A stretch of DNA of 30,442 bases from an uncultured Lentisphaeria bacterium (lineage in GTDB: Bacteria; Verrucomicrobiota; Lentisphaeria; Oligosphaerales; Oligosphaeraceae), in contig CAKUJM010000033.1 in the NCBI GenBank assembly GCA_934661755.1, positions 1 to 30,442 on the forward strand. Direction: 5' to 3'. The notes under the pieces were generated by a model. That model worked only from the letters and a program-made list of their open reading frames with translations. It had not been told where the DNA came from and made no database searches. This document shows positions 7,170 through 14,412 of this stretch, in pieces. Each line of letters starts with the position of its first letter. The stretch's first letter is position 1. Both the position numbers and the translations under genes were made by a program.

Positions 7170-8243
7170 TTACTGGATCCGGACTTCGGCGCCATTGGCC
7201 GCAGCCGAGCGGTAAAGCGCATCGATCATCTTCTGCACCGCCAGGCCCTCCTCGCCGGTGACGCACAGCGCCGTGCCGGAAAGCACTGCGCTGACGAAAT
7301 TCTGCAGCTTGCAGAGGACGTCATGCGGGTAGTTGTATGTAGGCAGGAAGGCGGCCTGGCTATTGACCATGGTTCCGGCCAGGTCGGTGAAGACGGTGGT
7401 GCGGCGGGAGTCGAAGGCGCCCCTGGTCCCCATGATCTCCCAGTAGGAGGAATCCTCCGCCAGATGGGAGCAGAAGGAGCTTTCCACCTGCATGATCATG
7501 CCATTTTCGAAGCGGATCTGCCCTGCCGCCAGATCTTCGACGGTGTAGGTCCGGTAGTCCCATCCCGGCCATTTGGAGAGCACCTGGCTCTTCCGGTCGC
7601 CCATGAAGGTCCAGGTATTTCCGGATGCGGCGACCGGGCGGGGTTCGCCCATGACGTAGTGGGCGCTTTCAATCTGGTGGATTCCCAGGTCGATGAGCGG
7701 TCCGCCGCCCTGGAGTTCCTTCTGGCCGAAGACCCCCCAGTTGGGGATTCCCCGCCGTCGCATCGCATGGACCTTGACATACAATATATCGCCGAGCATC
7801 CCCTCGTCGATCGCCCGCTTGCACATTTGCACCGCCGGCGAATAGCGCACCTGGAAGCCGACGCTCAGCAGCCGGCCGTTCTTTCTGGCCACCGCGATCA
7901 TCTCCTCGCATTCGGCGGGGGTCATCGCCATCGGCTTCTCCACCATCACGTGGCTGCCGGCCAGCAGCGCGGCGATCGTGGCCGGATGATGCACGCCGTT
8001 GGGGGTGCATACATCGACGATGTCCAGTTTTTCGCACGACAGCATCTCCCGGTAGTCCAGGTAGGTGCGGGCGGCGGCGCATCCCGGCTGGCGCCTGAAC
8101 CACTCGCAGCGGTCCGGCTTGATGTCACATCCGGCGACAATCTCCACGGAGGGGATTTGCGAATAGGCGAAGATATGCCGGCTTGAGATATTGCCGGTGC
8201 CGATGAAGGCGATCCGGAGCTTGCGGGGCTTGAGGGATGGCAT
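7170..8243 (-). CDS. Gfo/Idh/MocA-family oxidoreductase (copy 1)
   Basis: NAD(P)-dependent dehydrogenase family; exact substrate unknown. The 357-residue protein has a Rossmann motif (LRIAFIGTGNISSRH), VVDVCTPNG-type core (here IVDVCTPNGVHHPA), the EKP motif in SHVMVEKPMAM, and the C-terminal GGGPLIDLGIHQIESAHYVM with the conserved Asp/His. The ATG at 8243 has no Shine-Dalgarno. It follows rho by 42 bp and precedes its paralogue by 55 bp. A MocA-type pair is common next to carbohydrate genes in PVC genomes; here the nearest neighbours are housekeeping genes, so the context says little about substrate. Confidence 0.9.
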   Translation of the reverse strand: MPSLKPRKLRIAFIGTGNISSRHIFAYSQIPSVEIVAGCDIKPDRCEWFRRQPGCAAARTYLDYREMLSCEKLDIVDVCTPNGVHHPATIAALLAGSHVMVEKPMAMTPAECEEMIAVARKNGRLLSVGFQVRYSPAVQMCKRAIDEGMLGDILYVKVHAMRRRGIPNWGVFGQKELQGGGPLIDLGIHQIESAHYVMGEPRPVAASGNTWTFMGDRKSQVLSKWPGWDYRTYTVEDLAAGQIRFENGMIMQVESSFCSHLAEDSSYWEIMGTRGAFDSRRTTVFTDLAGTMVNSQAAFLPTYNYPHDVLCKLQNFVSAVLSGTALCVTGEEGLAVQKMIDALYRSAAANGAEVRIQ

Positions 8244-8285
8244 TGGCGTGAATGATGGGGGTTGCGATGGAGGGCGCGCTGCCGC

Positions 8286-10211
8286 CTATGGCCGTTCGGC
8301 GCGCATGCGGGTCTGCACGTCGTGCAGGAAAAGCGCGTTGCTGTCGCGTTCGCGCATGCTCCGCAGCAGCTGTTCCATCGGCGCGGCCGGATCGGAGGAT
8401 TTGAGCGCCAGGCCCTTTCGCAGGAACCACATGACCTCCAGGGCGTCTTCCTGGACGATGAGGTCTTCCTTGCGGGTGCCGGACTTGAGGATGTTGATGG
8501 CGGGGAAGATGCGCCGGTCCGCCAGCGTGCGGTCCAGATGCAGCTCCATGTTGCCGGTGCCCTTGAACTCCTCGAAGATGAGGTCGTCCATGCGGCTGCC
8601 GGTGTCGATGAGCGCAGTTCCCAGGATGGTCAGGCTGCCGCCGCCGCGGATGTTGCGGGCCGCGCCGAAGAAGCGCTTCGGCTTGTACAGCGCATTGGAG
8701 TCCAGTCCTCCGGAGAGGATCCGCCCCGACTTCGGCGCCAGGGTGTTGTATGCCCGCGCCAGGCGGGTGATGGAGTCCAGCAGGATGGCGACATGGCGGC
8801 CATTTTCGACCAGCCGCTTGGCGCGCTCATAGACGATCTCCGCCAGCGCGGCGTGATGCTCCGGCTGCTCGTCGAAGGTCGAGGAGACGATTTCCGCGTT
8901 CACCAGGTTCTTCATGTCGGTGACTTCCTCCGGGCGTTCGTCGATGAGCACCACAATCAGGGTGATGTCGCGGTTTTCCTCGTTGGTCAGGATGGAGTTG
9001 GCGATTTCCTGGAGCATGATGGTCTTGCCGGTGCGGGGCGGCGCGACGATCAGCCCGCGCTGCCCCCGTCCGATTGGCGTTACCAAGTCCATCACCCGCA
9101 TCGTCAAGTCCGATTTCCGGCCCGGCTGGCTGGCCTCCAGCCAGATGCGCTGGGTGGGGTAATACGGGGTGAGGCTCTCGAAGGTACGCAGGCCATGGCG
9201 CTGCCGCGGATCGATGCCGTTGATGGCATAGACCTTGACCATGGCGGACATGGTCTCGCTTTCCCGGCGCTTGATGACGCCGAGCACGGCGTCGCCGGGG
9301 CGCAGTCCGTAGCGCTTGACATAGAGCGGGGTGAGGTAGATGTCCTGCGGCGTGGCGCGGTAATTGGCCTCCGCCGAACGCAGGAAGGCGTATCCGCCCT
9401 GGCCGATTTCGACCACCCCCGCGCCGAAGGTGAGCTCATTCACGCCATTGCGGGCGGCATTGCGGGCCAGCAGGTCGTCGAAGAATCCATCCAGTCCGCG
9501 GCCATCCGACGGCAGCGGCGCCTCCAGCTCTTCGCTGATTCGCCGGAGGATCTCCGGGGCGGTCTTGGTGAACTCATAGCGGTCGATGCGCGGGCGGTCG
9601 ACGACGCGTTCCTCGTCCTCTTCGACATACGCGGGCGGGATTTCCGGAAATTCATCCGCATCCATGAAATCATCGGCGAAGGCCTCCTCGTCGAGGACAA
9701 AGCGCTGCGCCATCGCGGGATTTCCCTTTCCTCTGCCGCCATTTTTCCCCGTGCCTCTTGCCGTGCCGGGCGTCGCGCCCTTTCCGCCACGGCTGGCCGG
9801 CGGCGGCAGCGGCACGCCGGCCGCGCCCTGGCTTGCGGCGGCGCCATCGGCATTGCCGCGACGGCGGTCGCCATCCTTGGCGCCATGGCTTTTTGGCGGC
9901 GGCAGCACCACCGGCGGCGGCGCGGATCCGCCGTTGCCGCCCTTGGAAAGCGAGAGCAGCCCGCCGCCGAGATTAGGCAGGAACGAACTTAGCAGCGACC
10001 CGCTGCCGCCGGCGGCCGGTGGCGCACCGGTCGCCGCATGGCCCTCCGGCGATGCCGCGCCGGAGGACTCCTCCGGGGTGAAGGACAATTCGTCCTGGGC
10101 GGGCGCATCCGCGGCGGCAGCCGCCTTCCTGCGGCCGCGCCGTGCCGGGCTCTTCGCTGCGGGAGTCTCGATCATCTCGGGATTTTCAATTTTATCGCTG
10201 GGGTCGTCCAT
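8286..10211 (-). CDS. rho: Transcription termination factor Rho with a long N-terminal extension
   Basis: Hexameric RNA-dependent ATPase that ends transcription. The 641 residues are about 220 more than E. coli Rho. Residues 1 to about 165 are low complexity (Ala, Gly, Pro, Ser, Lys/Arg-rich) with no recognisable fold. An acidic linker follows (about 172-205), then the helical N-domain and the RNA-binding OB fold (VVEIGQGGYAFLRSAEANY). The RecA-type core has Walker A APPRTGKT (about 390-397), VVLIDERPEEVTDM, Walker B VAILLDSITRLARAYN, and the R-loop region GTALIDTGSRMDDLIFEEFK. All catalytic parts are intact. It lies 68 bp after coaE; coaE-rho adjacency is also found in Chlamydia. No Shine-Dalgarno is visible at the ATG at 10211. 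Confidence 0.97.
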   Translation of the reverse strand: MDDPSDKIENPEMIETPAAKSPARRGRRKAAAAADAPAQDELSFTPEESSGAASPEGHAATGAPPAAGGSGSLLSSFLPNLGGGLLSLSKGGNGGSAPPPVVLPPPKSHGAKDGDRRRGNADGAAASQGAAGVPLPPPASRGGKGATPGTARGTGKNGGRGKGNPAMAQRFVLDEEAFADDFMDADEFPEIPPAYVEEDEERVVDRPRIDRYEFTKTAPEILRRISEELEAPLPSDGRGLDGFFDDLLARNAARNGVNELTFGAGVVEIGQGGYAFLRSAEANYRATPQDIYLTPLYVKRYGLRPGDAVLGVIKRRESETMSAMVKVYAINGIDPRQRHGLRTFESLTPYYPTQRIWLEASQPGRKSDLTMRVMDLVTPIGRGQRGLIVAPPRTGKTIMLQEIANSILTNEENRDITLIVVLIDERPEEVTDMKNLVNAEIVSSTFDEQPEHHAALAEIVYERAKRLVENGRHVAILLDSITRLARAYNTLAPKSGRILSGGLDSNALYKPKRFFGAARNIRGGGSLTILGTALIDTGSRMDDLIFEEFKGTGNMELHLDRTLADRRIFPAINILKSGTRKEDLIVQEDALEVMWFLRKGLALKSSDPAAPMEQLLRSMRERDSNALFLHDVQTRMRAERP

Positions 10212-10279
10212 GGAATGACAGCTGAAATGGATCGTAAGTGTGGGAAGTAGTCATGGCGGATCAGCGCCGTGGGCCTGGT

Positions 10280-10861
10280 TCAGGCCAATTCGTCATTGAT
10301 CCGCCGGCATTGTGCGAAAAGCTCATCGATGGTCCCGTTATTGACGACGCCGTAATCGGCGCGCCGGAGCTTTTCCTCCTTGGTGAACTGCGACGCCAGG
10401 CGCAAGGTGATATGATCGTCGCTCCAGCCGCGTTCCCGCAGCCGCCGCCATTGGGTGGCGTCATCGCACCACACCGCAATCACCCGCGGGGCGGGTCTGG
10501 GGAAGTGGTCGGCCAGGCCGCCCTCATACCATAGCGGGATGGCGGCGACCAGTCCGCCGCCGGCGGCAGCGTCAAGCTGTTTCAGCCGGGAAATGATCGC
10601 GGGGTGGGTGATCGCCTCCAGCTGCCTCAGCCGTTCCGGGCTGCCGAATACGGCCGCCGCCAGGATCGGCCGTGCCAGCGTGCCGTCCGGATTGATCACG
10701 CCGTCGCCGAAGAGTTCGCGAATCCGGCGCATGACCTCGCTGCCTGGCGCATAGAGCGAATGCGCGATTTCATCGGCATCCGCAGTATGCCGCCCCAGTC
10801 GGGCGAACTGCCGCAGGATGGTGCTTTTGCCGCAGCCGATTCCACCAGTGATGACGTGCAT
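10280..10861 (-). CDS. coaE: Dephospho-CoA kinase CoaE
   Basis: Last step of coenzyme A synthesis: phosphorylates the ribose 3'-hydroxyl of dephospho-CoA. The 193-residue protein starts MHVITGGIGCGKSTIL, containing the P-loop GGIGCGKS. It continues with DADEIAHSLY (the conserved acidic pair) and GVINPDGTLARPILAAAVF, then LEAITHPAI. The lid and adenine-binding part is EERL-like (LRERGWSDDHITLRLASQ). AAGGA lies close upstream of the ATG at 10861. It sits between miaA (75 bp upstream) and rho (68 bp downstream), all on minus, probably one transcript. Confidence 0.93.
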   Translation of the reverse strand: MHVITGGIGCGKSTILRQFARLGRHTADADEIAHSLYAPGSEVMRRIRELFGDGVINPDGTLARPILAAAVFGSPERLRQLEAITHPAIISRLKQLDAAAGGGLVAAIPLWYEGGLADHFPRPAPRVIAVWCDDATQWRRLRERGWSDDHITLRLASQFTKEEKLRRADYGVVNNGTIDELFAQCRRINDELA

Positions 10862-10936
10862 TTTCCTTTTTGCGGTATTGTGTTGCCCAGGCTCGGGGCC
10901 GCGGCGGCGCCAGGCTGGCGTCTTCGCGGGGGACGC

Positions 10937-11836
10937 CTATGGATTTTCGGGGTGCAAAACTGCCGCACCGGGATGCTGGTGCTTGAACCAGGTCAATTGC
11001 CGCCGGGCATATTGGATCGTGCGGTTCGCCAAGGTCTCGGCCAGCGCCGCCTGCCCGCCGCGGCCGCCGCCCTCCAGGAACTGGGCGATCTCACGATAGC
11101 CCAGCGCCTGCCATGCGGTCGGCGTGGAGAGCAGTCCGCGGCCAATTGCGATTTTCGCCTCCTCGACCCATCCATCCCGGAGCATCTGGCGGGTGCGGCG
11201 GCGGATGCGTTCCTTGAGCCATCCGAAATCCGGAATCAGGCAAAGCTGACGGAATCCCGGTCGGGGATGAAGCTGTGGCGGCTGCAGCAGCCACGGCGGC
11301 TTGCCGGTGATCCGCAGGACTTCGACCGCCCGGGCGACCCGGCGGGGATTGGCCCACAGGTCGGCGGGGATCGCCGATGCGTCGCCGACGGCGCGGCGCA
11401 GTTCTTCGCGCATCGCCGCGACGCCTTCGGCAGTCAGCAGCGCCTCCCGCAATTCGGCGGCGATGGCGGCGTCGCCGGGCAGCATCGTCATCCCGTAGCA
11501 TAGCGCCTTGAGATACATTCCGGTGCCGCCGACGATGATCGGCAGTCGCCCGCGCCCGCGGATCTGGCGGATCAGCTCTTCGGCGGCCGGCACGAAGCGG
11601 CTGGCGTCCCAGCGTTGCTCCAGATCGAAGCATCCGACCAGGTGATGGGGGATTTCGCGCCGTTCCTCCGTCGACGGCTGCGCGGTGCCGATTTCCAGCC
11701 CGCGATAGACCTGCATGGAGTCCGCGCTGATGATCTCGCCGCCGGACCGCCGCGCCAGATCCAGCGCCATGGCGCTTTTGCCTGACGCCGTCGGACCGCC
11801 GATGACTACCGCCGGCTCCTGCCCCTCATCGGTCAT
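10937..11836 (-). CDS. miaA: tRNA dimethylallyltransferase MiaA
   Basis: Adds the dimethylallyl group to A37 of tRNAs reading UNN codons. The protein has 299 residues. Landmarks are VVIGGPTASGKSAMALDLA (P-loop), IISADSMQVYRGLEIGTAQP (the conserved Asp-Ser-xx-Tyr region), IIVGGTGMYLKAL, and GYREIAQFLEGG plus RRQLTWF near the C-terminus. I chose the ATG at 11836, which overlaps the end of lspA by 11 bp; ATG 11854 is an alternative. The frame remains open further upstream only inside lspA. It is part of the lspA-miaA-coaE-rho run. Confidence 0.94.
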   Translation of the reverse strand: MTDEGQEPAVVIGGPTASGKSAMALDLARRSGGEIISADSMQVYRGLEIGTAQPSTEERREIPHHLVGCFDLEQRWDASRFVPAAEELIRQIRGRGRLPIIVGGTGMYLKALCYGMTMLPGDAAIAAELREALLTAEGVAAMREELRRAVGDASAIPADLWANPRRVARAVEVLRITGKPPWLLQPPQLHPRPGFRQLCLIPDFGWLKERIRRRTRQMLRDGWVEEAKIAIGRGLLSTPTAWQALGYREIAQFLEGGGRGGQAALAETLANRTIQYARRQLTWFKHQHPGAAVLHPENP

Positions 11837-12362
11837 CGGGATTGCCTTCGCCATTGCCGGATTTGGCCTTCCGTCCGGAGAGGATGCTGACGGCGACCAG
11901 GAAGGCGATCGAACAGCAGATTGCGCTGTCGGCGACATTGAAGGCCGGCCAGAACTCGAAGCGGATGAAGTCGATCACGCCCCCCGCATAGAATGCGCGG
12001 TCGATGAAATTGCCGATGATGCCTCCCAGCAGGACTCCGAAGGGGATGGCCAGGATGGCCTTGCCTTCGGTGATGGTCCGGAAGAAGATGGCGATCGCCG
12101 CGGCGGCAGCCAGCGACAGCGCCGCCAGCATCCAGGTATGGTCGGAGAAGATCCCCCATGCGGCGCCGGGGTTGCGCCAGTGGACGATCCGCAGGAATCC
12201 GGGGATGAGCACCAGCTGGCCGGAGCCCGGCTGCGGCCAGATGGCGCAGACCAGCAGCTTGCTGGCCTGGTCCAGCGCCAGGACGGTGAGCGCAAGAATG
12301 CCGGGCAGCCCCAAAAGCGAAGTGCGGGACAGCCCCATCGATGAATTGACAGGAGGCTGCAT
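11826..12362 (-). CDS. lspA: Lipoprotein signal peptidase LspA
   Basis: Inner-membrane aspartyl protease that cleaves prolipoprotein signal peptides. The 178-residue protein has four hydrophobic segments and the family motifs: VHWRNPGAAWGIF, GGIIGNFIDRAFYAGGVIDFI (first catalytic Asp in GNFIDR), and FNVADSAI (second catalytic Asp). The start is uncertain: ATG at 12362 or 12338; neither has a good ribosome-binding site, and I chose the first by hydrophobic profile. A terminator-like hairpin with a T6 run ends only about ten bases upstream of 12362. The 3' end overlaps miaA. Confidence 0.93.
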   Translation of the reverse strand: MQPPVNSSMGLSRTSLLGLPGILALTVLALDQASKLLVCAIWPQPGSGQLVLIPGFLRIVHWRNPGAAWGIFSDHTWMLAALSLAAAAAIAIFFRTITEGKAILAIPFGVLLGGIIGNFIDRAFYAGGVIDFIRFEFWPAFNVADSAICCSIAFLVAVSILSGRKAKSGNGEGNPDDR

Positions 12363-12371
12363 GGATGCGGG

Positions 12372-12423
12372 AAAAAACACGGGCCCGGGACCGAAAAGGG
12401 AGGGACAGTCACCAGGGCCCGTG
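12372..12423 (-). terminator. Terminator-like hairpin in the lspA leader (possible attenuator)
   Basis: Read on minus, CACGGGCCC and GGGCCCGTG form a perfect 9-bp stem (12415-12423 with 12378-12386) around a 28-nt loop, followed at once by six T (12377-12372). Then, nine bases later, comes the lspA ATG. A probable promoter (12552-12579) lies upstream and the stronger SDR terminator (12592-12637) further upstream. The hairpin is therefore within the lspA transcript rather than at the end of a gene. The long loop makes it weaker than a classical terminator. Confidence 0.5.
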
Positions 12424-12551
12424 CAAATCATGGAGCGGCGGACCACATTGAAGAGAACCGCGTTCCCCGCCATCAACCATAGTCTTAAGTTCAAATAGGC
12501 GGGAGGCCGCCCGCCATCGTTCAAACGGCGGGAATAATGGAATGTGCGCCT

Positions 12552-12579
12552 AATATAAGCGGCTGGCGGCAATTTGCAA
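12552..12579 (-). promoter_or_regulatory. Probable sigma-70-type promoter for lspA-miaA-coaE-rho
   Basis: On minus, TTGCAA (12574-12579) is followed after 16 bases by TATATT (12552-12557) in the context GCTTATATTAGGC. This is the best -35/-10 pair in the window, and it lies directly after the terminator of the preceding gene. The predicted transcript starts near 12545, giving a leader of about 180 nt that contains the hairpin at 12372-12423. Confidence 0.6.
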
Positions 12580-12591
12580 GAGTCCCCGGAA

Positions 12592-12637
12592 AAAAACCGC
12601 GCGCCGGGCCGTGCGGGCTGGCCGCCGCGCGGTTTTT
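12592..12637. terminator. Strong bidirectional intrinsic terminator after the SDR gene
   Basis: AAAAACCGCGCG (12592-12603) and CGCGCGGTTTTT (12626-12637) form a perfect 12-bp inverted repeat with a 22-nt loop, flanked by A and T runs, so it can work on either strand. It begins about ten bases after the SDR stop codon and closes the run of genes read from the ftsW/lar side. Confidence 0.85.
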
Positions 12638-12647
12638 CGCAATTGCG

Positions 12648-13505
12648 TCACACCCCGGAGTAGGCGGCAAAGCCGCCGTCGATGGGGATGACGGTGCCGG
12701 TGACGAATCCGGCGGCGGCGTCATCGAGCAGCCAGAGGACTGCGCCGAGCAGGTCTTCGGGGGTGCCGAAGCGTCCCATCGGGGTATGGCTGATGATCTT
12801 GTTTCCGCGGGCGGTGAGGGTGCCGTCGGGGTTGGTGAGCATTGCGCGGTTCTGGTTGGTCACGAAGAATCCCGGCGCGATGGCATTGACGCGGATGCCG
12901 GTCCTGGCCAGGTGGGTGGCCAGCCATTGGGTGAAGTTGCTCACCGCGGCCTTGGCTCCGGAGTAGGCGGGGATCTTGGTCAATGGCCGGAAGGCGTTCA
13001 TCGAGGAGATGTTGAGGATGGTGCCGTGGCCTTTTTCGACCATGTCGGCGGCAAAGACCTGCGATGGCAGCAGCGTCCCGATGAAATTCAGGTTGAAGAC
13101 GAATGATATCCCGGCGGGATCGAGGTTGAAGAAATTGAATTTCCCGGGTTCCGGCGACTCCAGGTCGGCCTTGTCGGCGTATTCATTGGCGGTGGTGCCC
13201 CTGGGGTTGTTGCCGCCGGCGCCGTTGATCAGGATGTCGCAGGGCCCGAATTTCGCCAGGATTTCCTGCCGGGCCTTTTCCAGCGACGCCTTTTCCAGCA
13301 CATTTGCCGCCAGTCCAATGGCGTCACCGCCATCGGCGGCGATGGCGTCGGCGACCGCCTGGGCGCCTTCCTGCCGCAGATCCAGGACCGCGACCTTCGC
13401 GCCGCATTTCGCCAGCGCCTGCGCCATCATGCTGCACAGCACGCCGCCGCCGCCAGTGACCACCGCGACCTTGTTCCTCAAGTCAATTTTCAGGGGCAGA
13501 TCCAT
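12648..13505 (-). CDS. SDR oxidoreductase, D-mannonate/fructuronate type
   Basis: NAD(P)-dependent short-chain dehydrogenase of 285 residues. Cofactor motif VVTGGGGVLCSMMAQALA, then ILINGAGGNNPRGTT, and the Ser-Tyr-Lys set in NISSMNAFRPLTKIPAYSGA followed by K. The TGGGGVLC variant and the insert before LNFIGTLLPSQVFA resemble the UxuB/YjmF group that interconverts fructuronate and mannonate; I am sure of SDR, less of substrate. The ribosome-binding site AAGGAG lies inside the last codons of nfo (stop at 13509), so the two are cotranscribed. A strong terminator follows. Confidence 0.85.
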   Translation of the reverse strand: MDLPLKIDLRNKVAVVTGGGGVLCSMMAQALAKCGAKVAVLDLRQEGAQAVADAIAADGGDAIGLAANVLEKASLEKARQEILAKFGPCDILINGAGGNNPRGTTANEYADKADLESPEPGKFNFFNLDPAGISFVFNLNFIGTLLPSQVFAADMVEKGHGTILNISSMNAFRPLTKIPAYSGAKAAVSNFTQWLATHLARTGIRVNAIAPGFFVTNQNRAMLTNPDGTLTARGNKIISHTPMGRFGTPEDLLGAVLWLLDDAAAGFVTGTVIPIDGGFAAYSGV

Positions 13506-13508
13506 TTT

Positions 13509-14366
13509 CTATTCTCCTTTTGCCGCGATTTTTGCGGCCTGCTTCAGTCTGGCGATCTCATCGGGCCACTTCTCCGGCTCGGGGGTCTCCAGGATCATCG
13601 GGACATTGTCGATGCGGGGATCGGCGGCCAGCCGGGCAAAGAGCCCCCAGCCGATCATCCCCTCGCCCAGCGGCGCGTGGCGGTCAAGGTGCGAACCGCA
13701 GCCGGCCTTGGCGTCATTGAGGTGCATTCCGCGCAGCTTGTCAAATCCGATCAGCTGTTCGAAGCGCCGCCAGAAGCGGTCATAGCCGTCATCATCCGCC
13801 AGCGGGATGCCGGCCGCCCAGGCGTGGCAGGTATCGATGCAGACGCCGCAGCGCTGCGGGCGGTCGACCAGTTCAAGCAGCCGTGCCAGCTCGTCCAGCG
13901 AGTTGCCCGCGACGCTGCCCTGTCCGGCGGTGTTTTCGATGACCGCGCATGCGGACGGGGTGCTGTCGATGGCTTCGCGCACGGCATCGGCGATATTGCG
14001 CAAAGTGAGATCGCGGTCGGCGCCCAGCCCGCTTCCGGGGTGGAAATTGAGCATTGACAATCCGAGCGCCTCGACCCGCCGCAACTCCTCGATGAATGCG
14101 CCGAGGGCCTTCCGGCGCTTGTCGCCATCCGGGTTTCCGAGGTTGATCAGATACGAGTCATGGGGGAGGATTGCCGCGGGCGCGATTCCGGCATCCCGGC
14201 AATTGCGGGCGAAGGCCGCGGCCTCCTCGTCGCAGATCGGCGGCGCGATCCACTGCCGCTGGTTCTTGGTGAAGAGCGCGAAGCCATCCGCGCCGATGGC
14301 GGCGGCGGCCAACGGCGCGTTATGCACTCCGCCGGCGATGCTGACATGGGCTCCGAAGTATTTCAT
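13509..14366 (-). CDS. nfo: Endonuclease IV (AP endonuclease Nfo)
   Basis: Cuts DNA 5' of abasic sites in base-excision repair. The 285-residue TIM barrel carries the trinuclear zinc ligands: GAHVSIAGGVHNA (family start), LPHDSYLINLG, LNFHPGSGLG (His), AVIENTAGQG (Glu), GVCIDTCHAWAAG (Asp and His), MHLNDAKAGCGSHLDRHAPLGEG (His/Asp; shown as motif region near residues 214-236) and MILETPEPE (Glu). All expected ligand positions are present. The ATG at 14366 lacks a Shine-Dalgarno. It sits 46 bp after the pyrophosphatase and three bases before the SDR gene. Confidence 0.95.
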   Translation of the reverse strand: MKYFGAHVSIAGGVHNAPLAAAAIGADGFALFTKNQRQWIAPPICDEEAAAFARNCRDAGIAPAAILPHDSYLINLGNPDGDKRRKALGAFIEELRRVEALGLSMLNFHPGSGLGADRDLTLRNIADAVREAIDSTPSACAVIENTAGQGSVAGNSLDELARLLELVDRPQRCGVCIDTCHAWAAGIPLADDDGYDRFWRRFEQLIGFDKLRGMHLNDAKAGCGSHLDRHAPLGEGMIGWGLFARLAADPRIDNVPMILETPEPEKWPDEIARLKQAAKIAAKGE

Positions 14367-14412
14367 TGGGGTGGTTGCGGGCGCGGGAGGGCGCCATTGT
14401 CATTGTCCTTCC

